Positions 1 through 8,636 of a stretch of 64,000 bases of DNA are shown here, in pieces. Each line of letters starts with the position of its first letter. The stretch's first letter is position 1. This DNA is from PWQG01 sp040882255 (lineage in GTDB: Bacteria > Pseudomonadota > Gammaproteobacteria > Pseudomonadales > Pseudohongiellaceae). Location of the stretch: assembly GCA_040882255.1 (NCBI GenBank), contig JBBEBP010000005.1, forward strand, positions 111,715-175,714. The letters are read 5' to 3'. Under the pieces are notes generated by a model. That model did no database searches. It was not told where the DNA came from and saw only the letters and a list, made by a program, of their open reading frames with translations. Made by a program: the position numbers and the translations under genes.

Positions 1-222
1 GTCAGCGCGCGGGGCGGTAAACTGTTTGTATTCGCAGACGAGTCTTGCGGTTTCCGTAACGATGACAACCTGCGTGTGATCGATGTCCCGCGGGTATCCG
101 ATACGCTGGCACCGATCATCTATACGATTCCGCTGCAGTTGCTTTCCTATCATGTGGCGATACTGAAGGGAACGGATGTGGACCACCCCAGGAACCTGGC
201 CAAGTCGGTGACTGTGGAGTGA
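1..222 (+). CDS. glmS: glutamine--fructose-6-phosphate aminotransferase, C-terminal fragment
   Basis: The window opens inside this gene; only the last 73 codons and the TGA are present. GlmS makes glucosamine-6-phosphate from fructose-6-phosphate and glutamine, the first step toward UDP-GlcNAc for peptidoglycan and LPS. The visible part is the end of the second SIS (isomerase) domain. It finishes with the family's near-invariant tail, seen here as PLQLLSYHVAILKGTDVD followed by PRNLAKSVTVE, which matches E. coli GlmS almost residue for residue from memory. It is followed after 9 bp by the convergent hexR gene. The start and the glutaminase domain lie outside the window. Confidence 0.95.
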   Translation, partial: VSARGGKLFVFADESCGFRNDDNLRVIDVPRVSDTLAPIIYTIPLQLLSYHVAILKGTDVDHPRNLAKSVTVE

Positions 223-231
223 AGCGCGGCC

Positions 232-1110
232 TCAGCTGCCGGTGTCCTGTTCGCTGTGCTGGCGTGGGGTGCGTAGCGTCCGGAGCATCTTGTTGATGCG
301 TTTCAGGTAGTCCTTGAGCAGGGGTTTGCGGTATCTGGCCACGCCCATGGCCAGCACATCGATCACCAGCAGGTGGGCGATCCGCGAGGAGACCGGCGCG
401 AATACATGCAGGTCCTCTTCCATATTGACAGGGATGGGTATGGTACTGATGCGGGTTAACGGTGTGTCCTGCGGTGCCAGGCAGATCACGGTCGCGCCGG
501 CGTCCAGTGCGAGCTCCACACTGTGAATCAGGGCGCGGGTGCGCCCGGACTGCGAGATCGCCAACACGACATCTTCGCCATTCAGGGACAGGGCGGACAT
601 GTGCTGGATGTGCGGGTCGGTATAGGCCGAAGAGGACAGTTGTAGCCGGAAGAACTTGTGCTGTGCATCCGAGGCCACCGAGCCGGAGGCGCCGTAACCG
701 TAGAATTCCACCCGGCGCGCTTTGCTGATGGCGCGGATCGCACGGTCCAGGGCTTCCGGATCCAGTTCATTGCGTACTGCCAGCAGGGAGCTGATGGTGG
801 AGTCGAAGACCTTGTTGCAGAGGTCCTCCACGGTATCGCCATCGTCCACGGAGAACTGTGTATAGTTGCCACTGGCGCCGACGTGCTGGGCCAATTGCAG
901 CTTGAAGGCCTGGAACCCTTCCAGGTCCAGTGCCCGGCAGAAACGCAGTACCGTGGGTTCGCTGACATCGGCCCGTGAGGCCACGTCCACGATGCGCATG
1001 GAGAGCACTTCAGTACTGTTCTCCAGTATGAAGTCCGCTACCTTGCGTTCGGACTTCCTGAGGGTATCCCTTCGCTGCCGTATCTTGTTCAGCAGATTCT
1101 GTGATTCCAT
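232..1110 (-). CDS. hexR: MurR/RpiR-family transcriptional regulator, HexR type
   Basis: This 292-aa protein has an N-terminal RpiR helix-turn-helix (about residues 1-77, with SEPTVLRFCRAL in the recognition region) and a C-terminal SIS domain (about 115-260) that binds a phosphosugar. FYGYGASGSVASDAQHKFFR is close to Pseudomonas HexR. Known HexR proteins repress glucose catabolism (zwf, edd, gap) and release DNA on binding 2-keto-3-deoxy-6-phosphogluconate. The ATG at 1110 is preferred over an upstream GTG at 1140 because alignable HexR sequence begins there; neither has a strong Shine-Dalgarno. It sits beside glmS and is divergent from the FemAB-like gene, and no zwf or edd is in the window. 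It could regulate amino sugars instead. Confidence 0.85.
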   Translation of the reverse strand: MESQNLLNKIRQRRDTLRKSERKVADFILENSTEVLSMRIVDVASRADVSEPTVLRFCRALDLEGFQAFKLQLAQHVGASGNYTQFSVDDGDTVEDLCNKVFDSTISSLLAVRNELDPEALDRAIRAISKARRVEFYGYGASGSVASDAQHKFFRLQLSSSAYTDPHIQHMSALSLNGEDVVLAISQSGRTRALIHSVELALDAGATVICLAPQDTPLTRISTIPIPVNMEEDLHVFAPVSSRIAHLLVIDVLAMGVARYRKPLLKDYLKRINKMLRTLRTPRQHSEQDTGS

Positions 1111-1187
1111 AATGCCGGCCGGAATTGTCTCTTGTCGCACGAGCCAATATACCGCAAGCTGGGTGGTAACAACAGGGCCAGCAGATC

Positions 1188-2348
1188 ATGAGTGACTTCG
1201 ACATCCGGTTCCATTGCAGTATCAATGAACTGTCCCCCTCCGCGTGGGATGCTCTGGCGGTAAATGCCGGCCCGTTTCTGCAGCACGCCTTCCTGGCATC
1301 GCTGGAGGATAGCGGCAGTGTGGGACCCGGAACCGGCTGGGTTCCGCAACATGTCTCGGTTTGGCGTGCCGAACGGGAACAACCCTGTCTGGTCATGCCG
1401 CTGTACCAGAAACACCACTCATGGGGAGAGTATGTGTTCGACTGGGCCTGGGCGGATGCCTGGTCCCGTTTCGGCCTTTCCTATTATCCGAAGCTGTTGA
1501 CGGCCGTTCCCTTCACGCCCAGTACCGGTCCCCGCCTGCTGATCGGCGATCACGAAGAGCTGTCGGCTGTTGTCCCTGCGCTATTGCAACGGATCCGCGA
1601 CGAGATGCAGGCTGTGGGGGCATCTTCATGGCATGTGCTGTTTCCCCGTACGGCACAGGTTGCGGCCCTGCAACGGGAAGGTCTGCTACTGCGCCGGGGA
1701 TCACAGTTTCACTGGTTCAACCGGGGCTACCGTGACTTCGACGACTTTCTGTCCGCGTTCAACTCCCGTCGCCGCAAGAATGTACGAAAGGAGCGTCGGA
1801 GTGTGCAGCAGGCTGGTGTCCGGTGTCACCGTTTCACCGGGAGGCAGATCGACGAAGCCCTGTGGGATCGCTTTTATACCTACTATCAGCAGACGTATGC
1901 CGAACGCGGTCAGCGAGGCTATCTGAGCCGGCGGTTTTTCTCGTTGTTGGGGCAGCTGATGCCGGAGTCGATTCTGTTGGTGATGGCCGAACAGCATGGC
2001 GAATGGGTGGCTGGTGGACTCTACCTGGTTGATGAGAAGCGATTGTATGGACGTTACTGGGGAGCGGAAGTCGACATCCCCGGTCTGCACTTCGAGGTCT
2101 GCTATTACCAGGGCATCGAGTTCTGCATTGAGCAGGGGCTGGAGTGCTTTGATGCCGGGGCGCAGGGAGAGCACAAGCTGATACGCGGATTTGAACCGGT
2201 CCGCACCGACTCCCTGCACTGGATAGAGGACAAGCGGTTTCGTGATGCGATCCGGCAGTTCTGTGACGAGGAGGAGCAGTACGTGGATGCCTACATGACG
2301 GCGGCCACTGATGCCTTACCGTACCGGAAGGACAGTCAGGACCGCTGA
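1188..2348 (+). CDS. FemAB-like GNAT-fold protein (peptidogalycan biosynthesis family, formerly DUF482)
   Basis: This 386-aa soluble protein has no signal peptide. Its C-terminal half carries the family hallmark seen as FDAGAQGEHKLIRGF followed by EPVRTDSLHWI, typical of the FemAB-like PF04339 group found widely in Proteobacteria. Family members have a double GNAT fold and are annotated as peptidogalycan biosynthesis proteins; the biochemical reaction is not established. The basic stretch NSRRRKNVRKERR (about residue 185) is also typical. The gene is divergent from hexR and overlaps the convergent DUF938 gene by 13 bp at the 3' ends. Family call is firm; function is not. Confidence 0.8.
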   Translation: MSDFDIRFHCSINELSPSAWDALAVNAGPFLQHAFLASLEDSGSVGPGTGWVPQHVSVWRAEREQPCLVMPLYQKHHSWGEYVFDWAWADAWSRFGLSYYPKLLTAVPFTPSTGPRLLIGDHEELSAVVPALLQRIRDEMQAVGASSWHVLFPRTAQVAALQREGLLLRRGSQFHWFNRGYRDFDDFLSAFNSRRRKNVRKERRSVQQAGVRCHRFTGRQIDEALWDRFYTYYQQTYAERGQRGYLSRRFFSLLGQLMPESILLVMAEQHGEWVAGGLYLVDEKRLYGRYWGAEVDIPGLHFEVCYYQGIEFCIEQGLECFDAGAQGEHKLIRGFEPVRTDSLHWIEDKRFRDAIRQFCDEEEQYVDAYMTAATDALPYRKDSQDR

Positions 2349-2965
2349 CGCCAGATGCGTAACTGATTGTTGGCAGGCATTGCGTTGTCCTCGATCAGTT
2401 CCAGCCCGGCCTTTTCAGCCAGCTCATCCACGAATGCTGCGTCGCGGATACCACTACGCGGATCGCGCTGCCGCAACCATTGGTCAAAGGAGGCGTTACT
2501 GTCCGATGAGAACTCGTCGCCGTAGCGAAACGGGCCATAGATGCAGACGATAGCGTCTTCCTTCAGCACATCCGGGAGGCGTCGGAAGAAACCACGCACG
2601 GCCTCTTCCGACATAATGTGCAGCGTGTTGGCGCTGAACAGATAGTCTGCGGCGGCCGCATCCCATTGAGGATCCAGGGCGTCCAGGGTCAGTGGTGCTG
2701 GCAGGTTGTCCAGTCCGGACTGTCCCAGCCGCAGAGCAAGGGAAGCGGCATTACTGGCCACGTCACTGCTCTGCCAGTACAGCCACGGCATACTGGCGGC
2801 AAAGAATGCGGCGTGCTGCCCGGTCCCTCCGCCGACCTCCAGCACGCGTGCCCGGCACTGATCGGGGAGCGCGGGATGGGCCTCACGGGGACCGAAGTGC
2901 CGTAGCAATACCTCCAGGATGGGGCGCTTGTTGTTTTCGCAAGCCTGGCTCCAGGGCAGTTCCAT
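2336..2965 (-). CDS. DUF938 class I SAM-dependent methyltransferase-like protein
   Basis: A 209-aa protein with a Rossmann SAM-binding motif near the N-terminus (VLEVGGGTGQHAAFFA) and the DUF938 signature of an early SQACENNKRPILEVL segment. The partner and substrate of DUF938 proteins are unknown; some eukaryotic relatives are annotated methyltransferase-like. The ATG at 2965 is chosen over a longer frame (to 3061) because an AGGAG lies 8 bases upstream and the family begins with this MELPWSQACENNK sequence. It lies 19 bp downstream of yaaA on the same strand, so the two are probably co-transcribed. Confidence 0.8.
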   Translation of the reverse strand: MELPWSQACENNKRPILEVLLRHFGPREAHPALPDQCRARVLEVGGGTGQHAAFFAASMPWLYWQSSDVASNAASLALRLGQSGLDNLPAPLTLDALDPQWDAAAADYLFSANTLHIMSEEAVRGFFRRLPDVLKEDAIVCIYGPFRYGDEFSSDSNASFDQWLRQRDPRSGIRDAAFVDELAEKAGLELIEDNAMPANNQLRIWRQRS

Positions 2966-2984
2966 GTGATGACTCCTGTTGGGT

Positions 2985-3758
2985 TCAGGTCTGCTTGCGC
3001 AGGAACACCGGTCTGTTTGCCGTGGAATCGGCGGCGCTGTAGCGGTAGCCGCCGGCATCAAAGCCCGTCAGCCCTTCAAGGTTGGTGATGCGGTGGCGGA
3101 TAAGCCAGGCAGCCATCATGCCCCGCGCTTTCTTGGCGTAGAAGCTGATGATCTTGTATTCCCCGTTCTTGTGATCCTTGAATACCGGGCTGATGACATC
3201 GGCCTCCAGAACTTTTTCTTTAACCGAGCGGAAATACTCGTTGGAGGTCAGATTGACCAGCAGTCGGGGCCGGTCCCCTTTCAGGTCCTCGTTCAGGACC
3301 TGCGTGATCTGCTCGCCCCAGAATCCATACAGGTCCTTCGCACCGCCCACCGACAGTCGCGTACCCATCTCCAGGCGGTATGGCTGCATCAGGTCCAGCG
3401 GGCGGAGCACCCCGTAGAGTCCGGACAGAATGCGCAGATGCCGTTGGGCGTACTCAAGGTCCTTTGCCGACAGGGATTCAACGTCCAGTCCGGCATAGAC
3501 ATCACCGGTGAAGGCGAAAGCCGCCTGCTTTGCATTGTCGGGGGTGAATGGCAATTGCCAGTTCATGTAGCGCCGGGCATTCAGTTCACCCAGCCTGGCA
3601 CTGATGTTCATCAGCTCCGACAGGTCTTCCGGGGAATGTTCGCGCAGGGTTTCCACCAGTTCCCGGGACTGGTCGGTGAAACGCGGCAGCGTGTATTTGC
3701 CGGTTTTCACTGGAGACTCGAAATCCAGGGACTTGGCGGGAGAGACGACGATCAGCAT
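2985..3758 (-). CDS. yaaA: peroxide stress protein YaaA (UPF0246/DUF328)
   Basis: At 257 aa it has the standard family length and start (MLIVVSPAKSLDFESP), with the conserved LYGVLRPLDLMQPYRLEMGT centre and KKARGMMAAWLI near the C-terminus. E. coli YaaA limits intracellular unincorporated iron during hydrogen peroxide stress and belongs to the OxyR regulon; it binds DNA with a helix-hairpin-helix in the cantaloupe fold. No OxyR site could be confirmed by eye upstream. It is the first gene of a two-gene unit with the DUF938 gene and is divergent from the small membrane protein at 3824. katG elsewhere in the window serves the same stress. Confidence 0.93.
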   Translation of the reverse strand: MLIVVSPAKSLDFESPVKTGKYTLPRFTDQSRELVETLREHSPEDLSELMNISARLGELNARRYMNWQLPFTPDNAKQAAFAFTGDVYAGLDVESLSAKDLEYAQRHLRILSGLYGVLRPLDLMQPYRLEMGTRLSVGGAKDLYGFWGEQITQVLNEDLKGDRPRLLVNLTSNEYFRSVKEKVLEADVISPVFKDHKNGEYKIISFYAKKARGMMAAWLIRHRITNLEGLTGFDAGGYRYSAADSTANRPVFLRKQT

Positions 3759-3823
3759 ACGGGCCTCGGTGTGTTACGCTTATACGACGTTGATATCCTG
3801 ACCATTGTAACCCGGACCGTCCA

Positions 3824-4192
3824 TTGCTGATACGCCTCCAGACTCTTGCCCGCCGTTTTGCCGTTCTCAGGAAACCCCTGCTGACCGGCTGCCTGGTCAT
3901 GCCGCCCGTCATTCTGTGGCTGCTGGCCGGGCCGGGGGGCGGTGGTGACGACAGGGCACTGATTCCGGCGATCCTTTTTTTCGCCTGGTTGCTGCTGTTG
4001 TACACGGCATTGACGTTGTTTGCGCGGGTGCCGGAGCCGGACGTGGAGGCTGGCTGGTGGCAGCGCCAGAAGACGCGGCTGGTCCGGTTTCTGTATGGCG
4101 TGCTGGCGGTGCTGGTGACTGTGCTCGCGATTGCGACCGTGGTCACAACCTGGCAGTTGGCGTCGGCATGGGTTTACCTGTATGTTCTGTGA
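3824..4192 (+). CDS. small hypothetical membrane protein
   Basis: This 122-aa frame has three hydrophobic stretches consistent with transmembrane helices (about residues 20-36, 46-68 and 92-118) and a short basic N-terminus. I recognise no family. The only available start in a sensible place is TTG at 3824; there is no clear ribosome binding site, so the start is uncertain. It lies between divergent yaaA (65 bp) and the thioesterase gene (30 bp downstream, same strand), with which it may be co-transcribed. Hydrophobic periodicity and codon use look coding, but function cannot be inferred. Confidence 0.5.
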   Translation: MLIRLQTLARRFAVLRKPLLTGCLVMPPVILWLLAGPGGGGDDRALIPAILFFAWLLLLYTALTLFARVPEPDVEAGWWQRQKTRLVRFLYGVLAVLVTVLAIATVVTTWQLASAWVYLYVL

Positions 4193-4222
4193 CCGGAAAA
4201 CGGCGATAACAGAGGCGGACCG

Positions 4223-4660
4223 ATGAGTCTTATGGAAGATGACATGGATCGGGAGCCGGTACCCACCGGCGAACTGGCATTGCAGACCCTGGCCATGCCC
4301 CGGGATACCAATGCCAATGGTGATATCTTCGGCGGTTGGCTGGTGTCGCAGATGGATCTGGCGGCGGGCATCGCCACCAAGCAGGTCACGCATGGCCGGT
4401 CGGCCACTGTGGCTATCAAGAATGTGCAGTTCCTGGCACCGGTCAGTGTCGGTTCCATCGTCAGCTGCTACGCAGAGGTGATCGAAATCGGGCGCAGCTC
4501 CATGCACATCAGTATCGAGGTATGGAGCGCCAGTTCCATCACCCAGAGCATTCAGCAGAAAGTGGCCGAGGGGCAGTTCGTGTTCGTGGCCATCGATGAG
4601 AACGGCCGTACGCGGCGTATCGGTCCACGGCCGGCTTACAGGGCTTCGAGCCGCGCGTAG
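4223..4660 (+). CDS. yciA: acyl-CoA thioesterase, YciA-like hotdog fold
   Basis: A 145-aa single hotdog-domain protein. The motif RDTNANGDIFGGWLVSQMD (residues about 27-45) contains the Asn/Asp active-site segment of YciA, followed by the conserved VAIKNVQFLAPVSVGS. Family members hydrolyse a broad range of acyl-CoAs to free acid and CoA in the cytoplasm as hexamers. The start at 4223 follows AGAGGCGGA; an internal ATG at 4244 is possible. Its 3' end overlaps the convergent uvrD 3' end by 25 bp. Confidence 0.88.
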   Translation: MSLMEDDMDREPVPTGELALQTLAMPRDTNANGDIFGGWLVSQMDLAAGIATKQVTHGRSATVAIKNVQFLAPVSVGSIVSCYAEVIEIGRSSMHISIEVWSASSITQSIQQKVAEGQFVFVAIDENGRTRRIGPRPAYRASSRA

Positions 4661-6846
4661 GACAGTACCAGCCACTTGGCGCCGGCTTCCATGAATTGCA
4701 CCTGCACGCGGGCATTGGGGCCGCTGCCTTCATAGTTCAGCACCACGCCTTCACCGAACTTGCCGTGACGCACTCGTTGACCCAGGCTGATGCCGGTCTC
4801 CGGCACCTCGTCTCCCGCCGAGGCCATGCCGCCGGAAAAAGCGGACGTACGGCCAGCCGGTCTCGTGATTGTGGATTTCATGCGGACTGATTCGATCAGT
4901 TCATCAGGGACTTCCCGGATGAACCGGGAGGGCCGGCTCATGTTCACATCGCCATGCAGGCGGCGCGATTCGGCGTGGGTCATGTACAGCTTCTCCATGG
5001 CGCGGGTGATGCCCACGTAGCAGAGGCGGCGTTCCTCTTCCAGACCGTTGAGGTTCTCCGTTGACATGCGGTGCGGAAACAGGCCTTCCTCCATGCCCAC
5101 GATGAACACCAGCGGAAACTCGAGTCCCTTGGCCGAGTGCATGGTCATCAGCTGCACGGCGTCCTCGTGTTCGGCGGCCTGGGTGTCGCCGGCATCCAGT
5201 GCGGCCTGATCCAGGAAATCCGTGAGCATCTGGCGCTGGTCCGGCGCGGGCTGGTCGCTGTCGCGCCACTCGGCCCGCAGGTCATCGGTCCAGGACCGCA
5301 TGGCATTGACCAGTTCGTCCAGGTTCTCCAGCCGGGCCTGCGCTTTCTCGCCACCTTCCTTCTGGTGATGCGGGATCAGTCCACTGCGCTTGATGACCAG
5401 ATCCACCAGGTCCGCCAGGTCGTAGTCGCCGGACTGGCTGTCCAGTTCCTCGATCAGCTGGATGAACTGCCCCACCGAGGCAGAGGCGCGCGCCGCCAGC
5501 CCCCGGTTCTCTACAGCCTGGCAGCAGGCCTGCCACAGGGAGGTGCCCTGTTCACGGGCCAGATTGCGCAGGATGTCCAGAGTGCGGGCGCCGATGCCGC
5601 GGGTGGGCACATTGACGACGCGTTCCATGGCGGTGTCATCGTGGCGATTGACCAGTAGCCGCAGGTAGGCCAGTGCATTACGGATCTCCAGTCGCTCGTA
5701 GAACCGCTGACCGCCGTAGATGCGATAAGGCATCGCCATCCGCAGCAGGGCATCTTCGAGTTCGCGCGACTGTGCGTTGGAGCGGTACAGAATGGCCGCT
5801 TCCGACAGCCGGTGGCCCCCGTTCATCCAGTCCTGCAGCCGGTCCACCACGAAGCGGGCCTCGTCCTGCTCGTTGAAGGCCTCGTACAGGGAAATGGGTT
5901 CGCCTTCCACGCCGTCCGTCCACAGCTCCTTGCCCAGCCGGCCCTGGTTGTTGGCAATCAGGGTGTTGGCGGCCTGCAGAATGGTGCCGGTGGAGCGGTA
6001 GTTCTGTTCCAGGCGCACAGTCTGTGCGCCAGCGAAATCCTTGCTGAACTGCTGGATGTTCTCGATCCGCGCGCCGCGCCAGCCGTAGATGGACTGGTCG
6101 TCATCGCCTACCACCATCAGATGACCGGTCTTGCCGGCCAACACCCGCAGCCAGGCATATTGCACGGCGTTGGTGTCCTGGAACTCGTCCACCAGGATGT
6201 GCTGAAAGCGCCGCTGGTAATGAGCCAGTAGCTGAGGATGGTTGAGCCACAACTCGTGGGCGCGCAGCAGGATTTCGGCGAAATCCACCATGCCGCCCCG
6301 GTTACAGGCTTCCTCGTAGGCGCGGTACACGGTCAGCATGACGCGTGTATAGTCGTCGCCGAAGTGCTCGATATGGGCGGCGCGCAGGCCCTCGTCCTTC
6401 TGACCGTTGATATACCACTGGATCTGTCGGGGTGGCCACTTGTCATCGTCGATGCTCAGCTGCCGGCACAGGCGCTTGACCAGGCGCAGCTGGTCGTCGC
6501 TGTCCATGATCTGGAAGGTTTCCGGCAGGTTGGCTTCTTTCCAGTGCATGCGCAACAGGCGGTGGGCCAGGCCGTGGAAGGTGCCCACCCACATGCTGCC
6601 GGCCGGCTGCCCCAGCAGCCCCTCGATCCGCGCACGCATCTCGCGCGCCGCCTTGTTCGTGAAAGTCACCGCCATCACGCCGAACGGCGAGACGTTTTCC
6701 ACCTGCAGCAGCCAGGCGATGCGATGCACCAGTACGCGGGTCTTGCCGCTGCCGGCGCCGGCCAGCACCAGCAGGTTGCCGGGCGGAGCCGCCACGGCCT
6801 GGCGCTGTTCGTCATTGAGGGGGTCGAGAATCGTTGAGACATCCAT
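4636..6846 (-). CDS. uvrD: DNA helicase II (UvrD), superfamily 1A 3'-5' helicase
   Basis: This 736-aa protein has the normal UvrD length. It carries Walker A AGAGSGKT (residues 29-36), motif Ia FTNKAAREM, motif II ILVDEFQDTN, motif III VVGDDDQSIYGWRGA, motif IV NYRS, motif V LMTMHSAKGLEFPLVF and motif VI EERRLCYVGITRA. UvrD removes incised oligonucleotides in excision repair and unwinds nicked DNA in mismatch repair. The C-terminal part from about residue 690 (GQRVRHGKFGEGVV) is the UvrD/PcrA tudor-like domain that contacts RNA polymerase. It overlaps yciA by 25 bp tail to tail and has its own upstream region toward 6900. Confidence 0.96.
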   Translation of the reverse strand: MDVSTILDPLNDEQRQAVAAPPGNLLVLAGAGSGKTRVLVHRIAWLLQVENVSPFGVMAVTFTNKAAREMRARIEGLLGQPAGSMWVGTFHGLAHRLLRMHWKEANLPETFQIMDSDDQLRLVKRLCRQLSIDDDKWPPRQIQWYINGQKDEGLRAAHIEHFGDDYTRVMLTVYRAYEEACNRGGMVDFAEILLRAHELWLNHPQLLAHYQRRFQHILVDEFQDTNAVQYAWLRVLAGKTGHLMVVGDDDQSIYGWRGARIENIQQFSKDFAGAQTVRLEQNYRSTGTILQAANTLIANNQGRLGKELWTDGVEGEPISLYEAFNEQDEARFVVDRLQDWMNGGHRLSEAAILYRSNAQSRELEDALLRMAMPYRIYGGQRFYERLEIRNALAYLRLLVNRHDDTAMERVVNVPTRGIGARTLDILRNLAREQGTSLWQACCQAVENRGLAARASASVGQFIQLIEELDSQSGDYDLADLVDLVIKRSGLIPHHQKEGGEKAQARLENLDELVNAMRSWTDDLRAEWRDSDQPAPDQRQMLTDFLDQAALDAGDTQAAEHEDAVQLMTMHSAKGLEFPLVFIVGMEEGLFPHRMSTENLNGLEEERRLCYVGITRAMEKLYMTHAESRRLHGDVNMSRPSRFIREVPDELIESVRMKSTITRPAGRTSAFSGGMASAGDEVPETGISLGQRVRHGKFGEGVVLNYEGSGPNARVQVQFMEAGAKWLVLSYARLEAL

Positions 6847-7043
6847 AGGCGCAGTATTCTAGAGGGCCTCCTGCCGATTGTATATGCGAACGATAAAACG
6901 CGCCCGAACCGGACAGGTAGAACTGCCGGACAGCCTGGGTTGTGTATCGAACAGATGATCGGTTTTCGCTTTTTCGCCCCCTCACATACTGGTAGAATGA
7001 CTCCCTTTTCTCACAATGATGATTGCAACCGGGGGCACAAGTT

Positions 7044-8228
7044 ATGGTGGCCGATGAAGCCAGTTTCGAGTGGCAGGATCCGTTTCTCATGGACAGCATG
7101 CTGACGGAAGACGAGCGCATGATCCGGGACACGGCCCGCCAGTATGCGCGCGGCAAGCTGCTGCCCCGCGTACGCGAGGCCTACCAGAAAGAGCATACCG
7201 ATCCGGAGATTTTCCGCGAGATGGGTGAGCTGGGGCTGCTGGGTCCGGCTCTGGAAGGGTATGGCTGCTCCGGTACCAACTACGTCAGCTATGGTTTGAT
7301 CGCCCGTGAAGTCGAGGCGGTGGACTCCGGCTACCGCTCCATGATGAGTGTACAGTCCAGCCTGGTCATGCACCCCATCCACAAGTTCGGGACCGAGGCG
7401 CAGAAAGAGAAGTACCTGCCGAAGCTGGCCAGCGGCGAGTGGATCGGCTGTTTCGGCCTGACCGAGCCCGACTACGGCAGCGATCCGGGCGGCATGGTGA
7501 CCCGGGCCCGCTCCGTGGACGGCGGTTACAGCCTCAGCGGTGCCAAGACCTGGATCAGCAATTCACCGATCGCTGATGTGTTCGTCGTCTGGGCCAAGGA
7601 TGACGAGGGAGTGATTCGCGGTTTCATTCTCGACAAGGGCATGAAAGGTCTGTCGGCGCCCAAGATCCACGGCAAACTGGCCCTGCGTGCCTCCATCACC
7701 GGTGAAATCGTCATGGATGAGGTGTTCGTACCGGAAGAGAACTGGCTGCCGGAAGCCAAGGGTCTGGCAGGCCCGTTCAGTTGTCTGAACTCCGCTCGCC
7801 TGGGTATCGCCTGGGGCGCCCTGGGCGCTGCCGAGACCTGCTGGCTGGCCGCCCGCGAATACACCATGGACCGCAAGCAGTTCAAGCGCCCGCTGGCCGC
7901 CAACCAACTGATCCAGAAGAAACTGGCCGACATGCAGACGGAGATCTCCCTGGGTCTGCTGGGCTGTCTGCAGGGCACCCGCCTGAAGGACGAGGGACGC
8001 ATGGCGCCGCCGCTGATCTCCCTGCTCAAGCGCAACTCCTGCCTGAAGGCGCTGGACGTGGCGCGCAATGCACGGGATATGCTGGGTGGTAATGGCATTT
8101 CGGACGAGTATCCGGTGATGCGTCATGCGCAGAATCTGGAGGTGGTCAACACCTACGAGGGGACGGCGGACATCCACGCCCTGATCCTGGGCCGCGCCCA
8201 GACCGGCCTCCAGGCCTTCACTGGCTGA
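7044..8228 (+). CDS. gcdH: glutaryl-CoA dehydrogenase (acyl-CoA dehydrogenase family)
   Basis: A 394-aa FAD flavoprotein that oxidises and decarboxylates glutaryl-CoA to crotonyl-CoA in lysine and tryptophan breakdown. Visible features are the N-terminal SFEWQDPFLMDSMLTEDER typical of this enzyme, FGLTEPDYGSDPGGM (substrate and FAD site), the substrate-binding MMSVQSSLVMHPI, and the C-terminal catalytic glutamate in VNTYEGTADIHALILGRA. The ATG at 7044 after a GGGGG run is preferred to a TTG at 7023. A TAGAAT hexamer at 6993-6998 could be the -10 box, with a poor -35. No other glutaryl-CoA pathway gene is adjacent. Confidence 0.92.
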   Translation: MVADEASFEWQDPFLMDSMLTEDERMIRDTARQYARGKLLPRVREAYQKEHTDPEIFREMGELGLLGPALEGYGCSGTNYVSYGLIAREVEAVDSGYRSMMSVQSSLVMHPIHKFGTEAQKEKYLPKLASGEWIGCFGLTEPDYGSDPGGMVTRARSVDGGYSLSGAKTWISNSPIADVFVVWAKDDEGVIRGFILDKGMKGLSAPKIHGKLALRASITGEIVMDEVFVPEENWLPEAKGLAGPFSCLNSARLGIAWGALGAAETCWLAAREYTMDRKQFKRPLAANQLIQKKLADMQTEISLGLLGCLQGTRLKDEGRMAPPLISLLKRNSCLKALDVARNARDMLGGNGISDEYPVMRHAQNLEVVNTYEGTADIHALILGRAQTGLQAFTG

Positions 8229-8252
8229 TTCGGAGTTCGTACCCTCCATTCC

Positions 8253-8466
8253 GGTCCCGAGGGGTATGTGTGGGCGATACCGGGGTGAGAGGCCGCTCAG
8301 GATCGACCATTGTCCGGCCCCCGAAATCGGACTCCCAGGCGGTCGGCGAGGGACCGCCGACCGTTCTGTCCGTGTCTATCCGATTTCGGGGGCCGGCCAA
8401 AGCATGGTCTGATTGATCCTGAGCGGCCTCTCGCCCCGGTATCGCCCACACATACCCCTCGGGACC
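8253..8466 (+). repeat. long structured palindromic element, copy A
   Basis: This 214-bp stretch is a near-perfect inverted repeat. GGTCCCGAGGGGTATGTG at the left pairs with CACATACCCCTCGGGACC at the right, and pairing continues inward for about 88 bases with a conserved interior loop, down to a short apical stem GGTCGGC/GCCGACC around GAGGGACC. Asymmetric unpaired parts (TGT on one side, CCAAAGC and TGATT on the other) are shared with copy B. It could act as a structured RNA, a bidirectional terminator or a transposon end; the first fits the conserved loops best, but no expression evidence exists here. Confidence 0.8.
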
Positions 8467-8636
8467 TGACTTCTGCGGGTAGTTCCCCGATCAACAGCGA
8501 TAGCGAGCGAGTCTCCATGTCCGATTGCCGTGGTTGTTCCCCTGAGTAAGTGGAGTGTTCATCCGGGAGGCATACTCGCGGGCTTTACCCATGCGCGTGA
8601 GCGCGCTGCGGATGTTGGATGTGACCACGGTAGTCA

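Noticed and set aside
2979..3830. A 283-codon plus-strand frame opposite yaaA
   Set aside because: YaaA on the minus strand matches its family along its length; the opposite frame is a mirror of its codon usage.
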